Assembly: GCA_028095005.1 (NCBI GenBank)
Contig: CM051462.1
Span: forward strand, 121,448,752-121,512,751
Origin: Rhynchospora pubera
Taxonomy: Eukaryota > Streptophyta > Magnoliopsida > Poales > Cyperaceae
DNA length: 64,000 nucleotides
Reading direction: 5' to 3'
Shown here: positions 35,440 to 49,400 of the stretch, piece after piece
Layout: every line of letters begins with the position of its first letter
Position numbering within the stretch: the stretch's first letter is position 1
The notes under the pieces: generated by a model
Told to the model about the DNA's origin: nothing
Seen by the model: only the letters and a program-made list of their open reading frames with translations
The model's database searches: none
Made by a program: the position numbers and the translations under genes

Positions 35440-35720
35440 TTGCAAGAGCAGCTACTGAGAGTCTGAGACCTGAGAGTGAGGTTTGGAGAAGAAAGAACTG
35501 GACAGCCAATTAAAGAACAAACTGCAGTTTGCAAGCAAAATCTGAGACCTGAAGGAGAAATTTGAGAGAGCGATCGCCTCCGGCTCTTCTCCTTTCCTTG
35601 GTCCGTCGGTCTGTCTCTTTTCTCTCCTCCCTCGTTCTGCGATTGGTAGAAGAAGCTAGAAGGTGCTTTAGCACATTATCAATTGGACTTAGAGCTTGCA
35701 CACCGTGGACCTTGTTCCTC
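35440..35720 (-). promoter_or_regulatory. Probable 5' UTR/promoter of the six-exon gene
   Basis: A comparatively GC-rich block rich in gagaggg/ctctcc lies just upstream of the putative ATG at 35431. The sequence turns AT-rich again beyond about 35700. No unambiguous TATA box was chosen. Confidence 0.35.
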
Positions 35721-36023
35721 CTGATTCTTTTTGTGGTTTACACGATCCATGTCCATCCAATGAATGGAACAACTCACGTTTCAGGAGTGCGTAATTCTCA
35801 GCGGAGACGAACGGACATGATCAAATTCATCCACGCAGAGGGAGAAATAGACGGTCCAGATAATTGAACAGTAACATCCTGACTTGAAATTGAAGTATTT
35901 AAGATCAGCGTTATCTGACGTTCATTTGCACCAGACTACAAAAGACGTTTCTAGGCCTAAGTGATGTGTTCTAGATGTGTAGTGAATATTTCACATAAAT
36001 TATTCCAGCCGGGACTTATGAAT
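35721..36023. other. Intergenic, nothing recognised
   Basis: Short spacer without gene or repeat signature. Confidence 0.35.
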
Positions 36024-36026
36024 TAC

Positions 36027-36183
36027 GGCTCAATTTGGATTGCTTAGGAATAAGAGGAATATTTTATTTTTAGACGGAAAATATTAGAAAATGTGTAACT
36101 TTGTGAAGAGTTTGGATTGTTTATAATAAATTTACGTCTAAAAAAAACTATTACTCCTATTCCCATACGATCCAAACGGGGTC
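36027..36183. mobile_element. Tourist-like MITE copy G
   Basis: 157 bp with ends GGCTCAATTTGGATTG and CGATCCAAACGGGGTC and perfect 3-bp duplication TAC (36024-36026, 36184-36186). The internal core is gtgtgtaactttgtgaagag. Confidence 0.9.
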
Positions 36184-36204
36184 TACGATGGTATAAAGCT
36201 CTAT

Positions 36205-36597
36205 GGCTCCGTTTGGATTGCTTAGGAATAAGGGGTGTGTTTGGATAGGCCGGGAATAGGGAATAAGAATAAGGAATTTCGATTTGCGTGCTTATTCTTA
36301 TTCTTGCGCAAAACAAACGGTATAAGAATAAGGAATTTGGGCCCTTATTCCTATACTAACAAAATCATGGTATAAGAATAAGGAATAAGGATAAGCACGC
36401 AAACCGAAATTTCTTATTTTTATTCCCTATTCACGACTTATTCCGTTGCATCCAAACACACCCAAGAGGAATAGCCTATTTCTAGACGGAAAGTAGTGGG
36501 AAGTGTGTAACTTTGTGAAAAGTTTGAATTGTTTGTAATAAATTTACATCTAAGAAGAAGTTATTCCTCCTATTCCCATACGATCCAAACGGGATCC
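36205..36597. mobile_element. Tourist-like MITE copy H, host of a nested MITE
   Basis: The ends are GGCTCCGTTTGGATTGCTT and CGATCCAAACGGGATCC. Without the nested element it is about 160 bp and close to copy G. The flanks TAT/AAT are a possibly decayed triplet. Confidence 0.88.
36233..36463. mobile_element. Second MITE nested in copy H
   Basis: 231 bp with ends GGGTGTGTTTGGATAGG / GCATCCAAACACACCC and perfect 3-bp duplication AAG (36230-36232, 36464-36466). Copy G keeps the uninterrupted target ggaataagaggaata. Internal gaataaggaat words are repeated in both arms. It is a related PIF/Harbinger-type family with a different interior. Confidence 0.92.
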
Positions 36598-36599
36598 AA

Positions 36600-37698
36600 T
36601 GATCGCAAATTTTAAATCCTTTTTTTTTTGAGCTGGGATATGTAATTGTAAGGTTGGCTCATGGCTGGCCACACTGACTAAGCGAATTATCAAATTTTTT
36701 GCAAATTGACTGTTACCGTAATTTCATTAGCGTAAGAAAAATATGAAAAAGGCATCCTGAGTTTTCCCTTTTGGGATTAATTATCTTCTTTCGTTTTTCG
36801 TATAAAGATGCCTTGATTATTCTCTTTTATTTGGCTATATTTGCACGAAGATTCATTTGACATGGAACAAATATTTTTTTTTTTTATGGGAATCCGTAGG
36901 TTAAAATTCATTAAAAATCAAAAGTACAATAAAAATAGCTTACAACCCCTGGTGCATAGGAAACTACTGCCATACCAGTATCCTAGCTTAGAACTAAGCA
37001 AAGAGAAGCTAAACATCAAGCATACCTAATACAGAAGAAACTATAAGAAAGTAAGATAAAAGATAAAACGAAAAGAAAGTAATTGAAAGCCTATTGCAGA
37101 CATGGAACAATTTATATCTCCTAAATGGTTGCAAATATTTTCTGCCCTGAAACCATTTTCTTATTAATTGGGATAAATATGTTATCACAAATCCAATGGC
37201 CACATCATGCTTCTGACTTGGCATTAATGTTGGTAACGGGACGAATCATAGTGATAGAGGAAAATTGGCATGTGAAATTAAACAGTGATTATATAGCAAT
37301 CAAAGGTTTTCACTTGATGGGTGTGGTTTGAAGTTTTAACTAGGTATAAATCTATATGTATATTTAACCTATAAGAATAATTTAGAGTATTAGATATATC
37401 GTAACGGAAATGATCGAACGCTTAGATTTGCTTGTCAGAGTTCGTATCTACAGTCTTGTCTCTCTCCGTACGCAACCGGTACACCACAGCCTCAAGTTAG
37501 GACTTGGCGTCACCTTCCACGCTTTCACTTGCCGGTCTCGACTAGTGTGCGTGGATGACTTCCTCCCTCTTAGAAACTCTCCTCTCTTTATGTGTGAAAT
37601 ATACAGTAGATCCAAGAACCAGAGAGACGTTTATGTTTAGAGGAGTATATATAGGAGTTGATCTGAACAGATCATGTCTGTTCAGATCCCAGTCCCAA
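36600..37698. other. Intergenic with one dispersed-repeat fragment
   Basis: At 36839-36880, tttgcacgaagattcatttg and gacatggaacaaata resemble sequence in intron 1 of the P450 gene (57250, 57410). At about 37660, tctgaacagatcatgtctgttcaga is a small palindrome. No supported gene. Confidence 0.4.
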
Positions 37699-38275
37699 TA
37701 GGGCTGTCAATGAAACCCTTTTATCCGTTTACCCAACCCGTATCGTACCGTATAAAACGGGTATGAGTAAAGTTTTATTTTCGTTAAGTTAACGGGTACG
37801 GGTACGGGTAAGAAATTTTTTTCGTTAATTTAATGGGTACGGGTACGGGTAAAAGCTATTTCGTACCGTTTTCATAACGGGTAATTGCCACAATTAAAAA
37901 GATACAATTACATGATACATATGGCATCTTATATTGCATGATTGGTAAAAATATATTGCTAGATTTTATTTAAGATTTATAATTCTTTCCATTCAGTGTA
38001 CGAAAAAATAAAAAAGCATAAACCTAAAATATTCGCCACCATTGTTGCACTTTATTAATATACTTATTGATATAATTTATTTATATAGAGTGTACAAATT
38101 TTATTATTATTATATTCATTTTTTACCGTTACTGTATCCGTACCGTTAATTCTTAACGGGTATGGGTAAAATTATTTTTAACGGGTACGGGTAAAATTAT
38201 TTTTAACGGGTACGGCTAAAACTATTTTTAACGGGTACGGGTAAAGAAAATTTTAACGGAAACGGTAATGAAAAT
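37699..38275. mobile_element. hAT-like element, right end lost at the satellite border
   Basis: It starts TAGGGCTGTCAATGAAACCC and has clustered aacgggtacgggta / taccgtt words at both sides. At the right, cggaaacggtaatgaaa approaches the expected inverted terminus, but the last ~15 bp are missing where the satellite begins. Confidence 0.55.
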
Positions 38276-38304
38276 CAAATGAATATAATTTTGCATATTT
38301 TATA

Positions 38305-38385
38305 GCTCACTTCTTCAAAACGCTTTAATATGCAAATTATGTGAAAAATTATAATGTATAATCTAATCGTTTTGAAGAAGTGAGC
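38305..38385. repeat. 18-bp inverted repeat at the satellite's left edge
   Basis: gctcacttcttcaaaacg (38305-38322) is the exact inverse of cgttttgaagaagtgagc (38368-38385), with about 45 bp between. The second half is part of the first satellite monomer. Confidence 0.85.
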
Positions 38386-41300
38386 TCATAAACATATTCC
38401 AGACTATATAAAGCGCTTAAATATACATTATTGTGATCAAATAACTTAAAATGAATGCAAAATCGCTTGAAATGATCAAATGTACTCAGAATCTGCAAAA
38501 TCTGTATATTATGTCTATAATTACACTGTACAAACCAATCTTTTGATTAATTGACCACATAAACATATTCTAGACTATAAAAATAGCATATATATATAGA
38601 TTATTGTGATCAAATGACTTAAAAATGAATGCAAAATCGCTTGAAATGCTCAAATACTTTTTGAATAAAAGAAACAAGGCAAAGTTCGAGTCTTTAAAAT
38701 TTACACATTATATTCGTAATTATAATGTATAACGCAATCGTTTTGAATAGTGAGTTCATAAATATATTCTTGACTATATAAACATCTTAAATATAGATGA
38801 TTGTGATCAAATGATTTAAAATGAATACAAAATCGCTTCAAATGCTCAAATACACTCAGAATCTGTAAAATATGTAAACTATGTGAATAATTACAATGTA
38901 TAATCAAATTATTCTGAATAATTTAGCTCATAAACACATTCTAAACTATATAAAGAGCTTAAATATAGATTAACATGATCAAAACACTTAAAATGAATGC
39001 AAAATAGCTTGTAATGCTTAAATATACCCAAAATCTTTAAAATCTGAACATTTATTGTGCAATTACAATGTATAATCCAATCGTTGTGAATACGTGAGTT
39101 CATAAACATATTCTAAACTATATATATATCATAAATACAGATTATTGTGATCAAATGAATTGAAATAAATGCAAAATTGCTGGAAATATCCAAATATACA
39201 AAGAATCTATAAAATATGCATATTATATGTGTAATTACAATGAATAATTCAATCGTTTCAAACTAGTGTGTTCATAAACAAATTCTAGACTATGTAAAGA
39301 GTTTAAATATACTCAGAATCTGTAAAATATGCACATTATGTGAATAATTACAATGTATAATCCAATCATTTTGAATATGTGAGCTCATAAACATATTCTA
39401 GACTATATAAAGAGTTTAAATGAAGATTCTTGTCATCAAATAACTTAAAATGAATGTAAAATCGATTAAAATACTAAAAAAATTTAGAATCTGTAAAATA
39501 TGTACATTATGTAAATAATTACAATGTATAATCCAATCGTTTTGAATAATTGAGCTCATAAACATATTCTAGACTATATAAAGAGCTTAAATATAGATTA
39601 TTGTGATTAAATAACTTAAAATGAATGCAAAATCGCAGGAAATGCTCCAATATACTCAGAATCTTTAAAATCTAACATTATGTGCATAATTACAATGTAT
39701 AATTCAATTGTTTTGAATAACTTAGTTCAGAAACATATTCTAAACTATATAAAGAGCATATAAAGATTACTGTGGTCTAATGACTTAAAATGAATGTAAA
39801 AATCTCTTGAAATGCTCAAATATACTCAGAATCTGTAAAATCCATACATTATTTGAATAATTACAATTTATAATCCAATCGTTTTCAATAAGTTAGTTCA
39901 CAAACAAATTCTAAAAAATATAAAGAAGTTTGATATTGAATTTTGTGATCTAATAACTTAAAATGAATGCAAAATCGCTTAAAATGCTCAAATATAATTA
40001 GAATCTGTAAAATATGCATATTATGTGTATAATTACAATGTATAATCTTATCGTTTTGAATAATTGGCATCATAAACGTATTCTAGACTAAATAAAGAGC
40101 ATAAATATAGATTATTTGAGATCAAATGAATTAAAACGAATGCAAAATCGCTTGAAATGCTCAAATATATTCAGAATCTGTAAAATATGCACATTATGTG
40201 AATAATTACAATGTATAATCCAATCGTTTTGAATAATTAACATCATAAATATATTCTAGACAATATAAAGAGCTTAAATATACATTATTGTGATCAAATG
40301 AGTTAAAATGAATGCAAAATCACTTGAAATGCTCAAATATACTCAGAATCTGTAAAATCTGCACATTAATCCAATTTTTTAAATAACTGAGTAAAAAAAT
40401 ATATTCGAGACTATATAAAGAGCTTAAATATAGATTAATTTGATCAAATAACTTAAACTGAAAGCAAAATCACTTCAGAAGCACAAATATACTCAGAATC
40501 TGTAAAATTCTCACATTATGTGAATAAATACAATGCATAATCTAATCGTTTTGAATATGTGAGTTCATAAACATATTCTAAACTACATAAAAAGCATAAA
40601 AAAAACTTATTGCGATAAAAAAATCCCTTGAAATACTCAAATATACTCATAATCTTTCAAACTGCACATTATGTGCATATTTACAATGTATAATCAAATC
40701 GTTTTGAGTAAGTTATATCATAAACATATTCTAGTAAAAAAATAAAGAGCTTAAATATGTATTACTGCGATCAAATCACCTAAAATGAATACAAAATCAC
40801 TTAAAATGCTCAAATATACTTTGAATCTGTAAAATCTGCACATTATGTGAAGAATAGAATGTACAATCTGATCGTTTTGAATAAATGAGTTCATAAATAT
40901 ATTCTAGACTATATAAAAAGTTTATATATAGATTATTGTGTTCAAATGACTTAAAATTAATGCAAAATCGATTGAAATGCTCAAATATACTCAGAATCTT
41001 TCAAATCTGCACATAATGTGCATAATTACAATGTATAATCCAATTGTTTTGAATAAATTATATTGTAAACATATTCTAGACAAAATAAAGAGGTTAAATA
41101 TTGATTATTGTGCTCAAATGACTTAAAATACTTAAATATACTAAGAAATTGTAAATTCGTACATTATGTAAATAACTATAATGTATAATCCAATCGTTTG
41201 GAATAAGTGAGTTCATAAACATATTCTAAACTATATAAAGAGCTTAAATATAGATTATTGTGATCAAATGACTTAAAATGAATGTAAAATAGCTTAAAAT

Positions 41301-42401
41301 GCTCAGATATACTTAGAATTTATCAAACCTGCACATTATGTGAATAATTACAATGTATAAACCAATATTTTAGAAACTATTGACCTCATAAACATATTCT
41401 CGACTAAATAAAGAGCATAAATATAGATTATTGTAACCAAATGACTTAAAATGAATGCAAAATCTCTTCAAATGTTCAAATATACTCAGAATCTGTAAAA
41501 TCTGCACAATTTGTGAATAATTACAATGTATAATCCAATCGTTTCGAATAATTGAGCTAATAAACATATTCTACACAATATAAAATGCTTAAATATAGAT
41601 TATTGTGATCAAATCACTTAAACTGAATGCAAAATAATTTGAAATGCTCAAATATACTCAGAATCTATAAAATCTGCACATTATGTGATAAATTACAATG
41701 TATAATCCAATTCTTATGAATAAGTTAGTTCGTAAACATATTCGATATCATATAAAGAGCATCAATATAGATTATTGTGATTAAATGGCTTAAAATGAAT
41801 TCAAAATCGCTTGAAAAGCTCAAATATACTCAGAATTTGTAAAATCTGCAAATTATGTGAATAATTATAATGTATAATCCAATCTTTTCGAAACAAATGA
41901 GTTCATAAACATATTATAAACTATAGAAAGATCATAAATATAGATTATTGTCATCAAATGACTTAAAGTGAATGCAAAATTGCTTGAAATGCTTAAATAT
42001 ACTCAGAATATGTAAAATCTGCATATCATGTGAATAATTAAATGTATAATCCAATCATATTGAATATTCAACTCATAAATATATTCTAGAGTATATAAAG
42101 ATCTTAAATATAGATGATTGTGATCAAATGATTTAAAATGAATGCAAAATTGCTTGAAATGTTTAAATATACTAAGAATCTGTAAAATCTACACATTATG
42201 TGAATAATCACAATGTATAATCCAATCGTTTTGAATATGTGAGCTCATAAACATATTCTAGACTATATCAAAAGCTTAAATATAGATTATTGTGATCAGA
42301 TGAATTAAAATGAATGGAAAATCGATTAAAATGTTCAAAGAAATTTAGAATCTGTAAAAGATGCGCATTATGTGAATAATTACAATATATAATCCAATCG
42401 T
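38371..42401. repeat. Higher-order repeat unit 1 (~4.03 kb)
   Basis: The order of variant monomers from 38371 repeats from 42402 onward with near identity. Diagnostic shared oddities include tctataattacactgtacaaa (38514), a shortened monomer (39300), cattaatccaatttttt (40365) and aagaatagaatgtacaat (40850). This copy has a private insertion of about 25 bp at 38660-38690. Confidence 0.92.
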
Positions 42402-45400
42402 TTTGAAGAAGTGAGCTCATAAACATATTCTAGACTATATAAAGCGCTTAAATATACATTATTGTGATCAAATAACTTAAAATGAATGCAAAATCGCTTG
42501 AAATGATCAAATGTACTCAGAATCTACAAAATCTGTATATTATGTCTATAATTACACTGTACAAACCAATCTTTTGATTAATTGACCACATAAACATATT
42601 CTAGACTATAAAAATAGCATATATATATATATATATAGATTATTGTGATCAAATGACTTAAAAATGGATGCAAAATCGCTTGAAATGCTCAAATATACTT
42701 CGAATCTTTAAAATTTACACATTATATTCGTAATTATAATGTATAATGCAATCGTTTTGAATAGTGAGTTCATAAATATATTCTTGACTATATAAACATC
42801 TTAAATATAGATGATTGTGATGAAATGATTTAAAATGAATGCAAAATCACTTCAAATTCTCAAATACACTCAGAATCTGTAAAATATGTAAACTATGTGA
42901 ATAATTACAATGTATAATCAAATTATTCTGAATAATTTAGCTCATAAACACATTCTAAACTATATAAAGAGCTTAAATATAGATTAACATGATCAAAACA
43001 CTTAAAATGAATGCAAAATAGCTTGTAATGCTTAAATATACCCAAAATCTTTAAAATCTGAACATTTATTGTGCAATTACAATGTATAATCCAATCGTTG
43101 TGGATACGTGAGTTCATAAACATATTCTAAACTATATATATATCATAAATACAGATTATTGTGATCAAATGAATTGAAATAAATGCAAAATTGCTGGAAA
43201 TATCCAAATATACAAAGAATCTATAAAATATGCATATTATATGTGTAATTACAATGAATAATTCAATCGTTTCAAACTAGTGTGTTCATAAACAAATTCT
43301 AGACTATGTAAAGAGTTTAAATATACTCAGAATCTGTAAAATATGCACATTATGTGAATAATTACAATGTATAATCCAATCATTTTGAATATGTGAGCTC
43401 ATAAACATATTCTAGACTATATAAAGAGTTTAAATGAAGATTCTTGTCATCAAATAACTTAAAATGAATGTAAAATCGATTAAAATACTCAAAAAAATTT
43501 AGAATCTGTAAAATAAGTACATTATGTAAATAATTACAATGTATAATCCAATCGTTTTGAATAATTGAGCTCATAAACATATTCTAGACTATATAAAGAG
43601 CTTAAATATAGATTATTGTGATTAAATAACTTAAAATGAATGCAAAATCGCTTGAAATGCTCCAATATACTCAGAATCTTTAAAATGTACACATTATGTG
43701 CATAATTACAATGTATAATCCAATTGTTTTGAATAACTTAGTTCAGAAACATATTCTAAACTATATAAAGAGCATATATAAAGATTACTGTGGTCTAATG
43801 ACTTAAAATGAATGTAAAAATCTCTTGAAATGCTCAAATATACTCAGAATCTGTAAAATCCATACATTATTTGAATAATTACAATTTATAATCCAATCGT
43901 TTTCAATAAGTTAGTTCACAAACAAATTCTAAAAAATATAAAGAAGTTTGATATTGAATTTTGTGATCTAATAACTTAAAATGAATGCAAAATCGCTTAA
44001 AATGCTCAAATATAATTAGAATCTGTAAAATATGCATATTATGTGTATAATTACAATGTATAATCTTATCGTTTTGAATAATTGGCATCATAAACGTATT
44101 CTAGACTAAATAAAGAGCATAAATATAGATTATTTGAGATCAAATGAATTAAAACGAATGCAAAATCGCTTGAAATGCTCAAATATATTCAGAATCTGTA
44201 AAATATGCACATTATGTGAATAATTACAATGTATAATCCAATCGTTTTGAATAATTAACATCATAAATATATTCTAGACAATATAAAGAGCTTAAATATA
44301 CATTATTGTGATCAAATGAGTTAAAATGAATGCAAAATCACTTGAAATGCTCAAATATACTCAGAATCTGTAAAATCTGCACATTAATCCAATTTTTTAA
44401 ATAACTGAGTAAAAAAATATATTCGAGACTATATAAAGAGCTTAAATATAGATTAATTTGATCAAATAACTTAAACTGAAAGCAAAATCACTTCAGAAGC
44501 ACAAATATACTCAGAATCTGTAAAATTCTCACATTATGTGAATAAATACAATGCATAATCTAATCGTTTTGAATATGTGAGTTCATAAACATATTCTAAA
44601 CTACATAAAAAGCATAAAAAAAACTTATTGCGATAAAAAAATCCCTTGAAATACTCAAATATACTCATAATCTTTCAAACTGCACATTATGTGCATATTT
44701 ACAATGTATAATCAAATCGTTTTGAGTAAGTTATATCATAAACATATTCTAGTAAAAAAATAAAGAGCTTAAATATGTATTACTGCGATCAAATCACCTA
44801 AAATGAATACAAAATCACTTAAAATGCTCAAATATACTTTGAATCTGTAAAATCTGCACATTATGTGAAGAATAGAATGTACAATCTGATCGTTTTGAAT
44901 AAATGAGTTCATAAATATATTCTAGACTATATAAAAAGTTTATATATAGATTATTGTGTTCAAATGACTTAAAATTAATGCAAAATCGATTGAAATGCTC
45001 AAATATACTCAGAATCTTTCAAATCTGCACATAATGTGCATAATTACAATGTATAATCCAATTGTTTTGAATAAATTATATTGTAAACATATTCTAGACA
45101 AAATAAAGAGGTTAAATATTGATTATTCTGATCAAATGACTCAAAATACTTAAATATACTAAGAAATTGTAAATCCGTACATTATGTAAATAACTATAAT
45201 GTATAATCCAATCGTTTGGAATAAGTGAGTTCATAAACATATTCTAAACTATATAAAGAGCTTAAATATAGATTATTGTGATCAAATGACTTAAAATGAA
45301 TGTAAAATCGCTTAAAATGCTCAGATATACTTAGAATTTGTCAAACCTGCACATTATGTGAATAATTACAATGTATAAACCAATATTTTAGAAACTATTG

Positions 45401-46420
45401 ACCTCATAAACATATTCTAGACTAAATAAAGAGCATAAATATAGATTATTGTAACCAAATGACTTAAAATGAATGCAAAATCTCTTCAAATGTTCAAATA
45501 TACTTAGAATCTGTAAAATCTGCACAATTTGTGAATAATTACAATGTATAATCCAATCGTTTCGAATAATTGAGCTAATAAACATATTCTACACAATATA
45601 AAATGCTTAAATATAGATTATTGTGATCAAATCACTTAAAATGAATGCAAAATAAGTTGAAATGCTCAAATATACTCAGAATCTATAAAATCTGCTCATT
45701 ATGTGATAAATTACAATGTATAATCCAATTCTTATGAATAAGTTAGTTCGTAAACATATTCGAGATCATATAAAGAGCATCAATATAGATTATTGTGATT
45801 AAATGGCTTAAAATGAATTCAAAATCGCTTGAAAAGCTCAAATATACTCAGAATTTGTAAAATCTGCAAATTATGTGAATAATTATAATGTATAATCCAA
45901 TCTTTTCGAAACAAATGAGTTCATAAACATATTATAAACTATAGAAAGATCATAAATATAGATTATTGTCATCAAATGACTTAAATTGAATGCAAAATTG
46001 CTTGAAATGCTTAAATATACTCAGAATCTGTAAAATCTGCATATTATGTGAATAAGTACAATTTATAATCCAATCATATTGAATATTCAACTCATAAATA
46101 TATTCCAGAGTATATAAAGATCTTAAATATAGATGATTGTGATCAAATGATTTAAAATGAATGCAAAATTGCTTGAAATGTTTAAATATACTAAGAATCT
46201 GTAAAATCTACACATTATGTGAATAATCACAATGTATAATCCAATTGTTTTGAATATGTGAGCTCATAAACATATTCTAGACTATATCAAGAGCTTAAAT
46301 ATAGATTATTGTGATCATATGAATTAAAATGAATGGAAAATCGATTAAAATGTTCAAAGAAATTTAGAATCTGTAAAATATGCGCATTATGTGAATAATT
46401 ACAATATATAATCCAATCGT
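42402..46420. repeat. Higher-order repeat unit 2 (~4.02 kb)
   Basis: A direct tandem copy of unit 1. The offset is 4031 bp at the start, 4014 after the private insertion and 4018 through most of its length. Only sparse substitutions separate the copies. It has a longer TA run at 42608-42626. Confidence 0.92.
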
Positions 46421-49400
46421 TTTGAATAATTCAGCTCATAAACATACTATATAGACTATGCAAAGAGCTCAAATAGAGTTATTTTGATCAAATAACATAA
46501 AATGAAGGCAAGATCGCTTGAAATACTCCAATATACTCAAAATCTTTAAAACCTGCACATTTTGTGCGTGATTACAATGTATAATCAATCGTTTTGAATA
46601 ACTTACTTAGTTTAGAAACATATTATAAACGATATAAAGATCATAAATATAGATTACTATGGTCAAATAACTTAAAATGAATACAAAATCGTTTGAAATG
46701 CTCAAATATACTAAAAAATTGTAAACTCCGTATATTATGAGAATAATTAGAAGTATAATCTAATTGTTTAGAATTAGTGAGTTCATAAACATATTATAAA
46801 CTATATAAAGAGTTTAAATATAGATTATTGTGATCAAATGACTTAAAATGAACGCAAAATCACTTAAAATGCTCAAATAAACTTAAAATTTGTAAAATCT
46901 GCACATTATGTGAATAATTACAATGTATAAACCAATCTTTTTTAATACTTGACCGCATAAACATATTCTAGATTATATAAATGGCATAAATATTAATCAT
47001 TGTGATCAAATCACTTAAAACGAATGCAAAATCCCTTGAAATGATCAAATAAACTTAAAATCTGTAAAATATGTAAATTATGTGAATAATTACAATGTAT
47101 AATCCAATTGTTTTGAATAATTTAGCTCATAAACATATTCTAAACTATATAAAGAGCTTAAATATAGAATATTGTCATCAAATATCTTAAAATTAATGCA
47201 AAATCAATTGAAATGCTCAAATAAACTTAGAATCTGTATAATAAGCACATTATGTGAATAATTACAATATACAATCCAATCGTTTTGAATAATTGAGCTC
47301 ATAAACATACTTAAGACTTTACAAAGAACTTTATTATAGATTATTGTTATCAAATGACTTAAAATGAATGTAAAATCGCTTGAAATACCCAAATATACAT
47401 AGAATATGTAAAATCTGCACATTATGTGTGTAATTACAATGAATAATCCATTCGCTTTGAATGAGTGTGTTCTTAAACATATTCTAGACTTTGTTAAGAG
47501 CTTAAATATAGATTATCGTGAACAAATGTCTTAAATTGAATGCAAAAAATGCTTGAAATACTCAAATATACTCAGAATCTTTAAAATCTGAACATTGTGT
47601 GCATAATTACAATGTATAAACCAATCTTTTTAAATGAATGAGTTCATAAACATATTCGAGACTTTATAAAGAGAGCTTAAATAAAGATTATTGTGAACAG
47701 ATGACTTAAAATGAATATAAAATCGTTTGAAATATTTAAATATTCTCCGAATCTGTAAATCTGCAAATTTTGTGCGTAATTACAATGTATAATCCAATCC
47801 TTTTGAATAATTGAGTTCATAACATGTTCTAGACTATATAAAGAGGTTCAATATAGATTATTGACATCAAAAATAAAAATGAATGCAAAATCGCTTGAAA
47901 TGCTCTAATATACTCAGAATCTTTCAAATCTGAACATTATGTGCATAATTACAATGTATAATCCAATCGTTTTGAATAAGTGATGTCATAAACATATTCT
48001 AGACTATATAAAGAGCTTTAATATACATTATTGTGATCGAATGACTTAAAATGAATGCCTGATCGCTTAAAATGCTAAAATATACTCAGAATCTGTAAAA
48101 TCTGCATATTATGTGAAAAATCACAATGTACAATCCAATCGTTTTGAATAATTGAGCTCAGAAACATATTCTAGAATTTATAAAGATCTTAATTATAGAT
48201 TATTGTGATTGAATGACTTAAAATGAATGCAAAATCGCTTCAAATGCTCCAATATACTTAGAATCTTTAAAATCTTCATATCATGTGCGCAATTACAATG
48301 TATGATCCAACCGTTTTGAATAACATAGTTCAGAAACATATTCTAAACTATATAAAGATCATTAATATAGATTACTCTGGTCAAATGACTTAAAATGAAT
48401 ACAAAATCGTTTGAAATGCCCAAATATACTCAGAAATTGTAAAATCCGTATATTAAGTGAATAATTACAATGTATAATCCAATCGTTTTAAATACGTGAG
48501 CTCATAAATAAATTCTAGACTATGTAAAGAGTTTAAATATAGATTATTATCATCAAATAGCTTAAAATAAATGCAAAATCGCTTCAAATGCCAAAATATG
48601 TAGAATTTGTAAAATCTGCAAATTATGTGCGTAATTACAATAAATAATATAATCGCTTTAAATGAGTGTGCTCGTAAACAAATTCTTGCCTATGTAATTT
48701 ATCGTGAACAAATCTCTCAAATTGAAAGCAAAAATCGCTTGAAATGCTCAAATATACTCAGAATCTATAAAATTTGCACATTTTGAGCATAGTTACAGTG
48801 TATAATCCAATCTATGTGAATAAGTGAGTTTATAAACATATTCTAGACTATATAAAGAGGAAAAATTTAGATTATTGTGATCAGATGACTCAAAATGAAT
48901 GTAAAATCATTTGAAATGTTAAAATATTCTCAGAATCTGTAAAATCTGCACATTTGTTTGTAATTACAATGTGTAATCCAATCGTTTTGAATAATTGAGT
49001 TCAAACATATTCTAGACTATATAAAGAGGCTAAATGTAGATTATTGAGATCAAATGAATTAAAATGAATGCAAAATAGCCTTAAATGCTCAAATATACTC
49101 AGAATCTTTCAAATCTGCACATTATGTGCATAATTACAATGTATAATCCAATCTTTCTTAATAATTGACTTCATAAATATATTCTAGGCTATACAAAAAT
49201 CATAAATATAGATTACTGTGGTCAAATGACTTAAAATATGAATACGAAATCATTTGAAATGATCAAATAAACTCAGAAATTGTAAAATTCGTATATTATG
49301 TGAATAATTACAATATCTACTCCAATCATTTTGAGTAATTTATATCCTAAACATATTATAGATAAAATAAAGAGTTTAAATATATATTATTGTGATCAAA

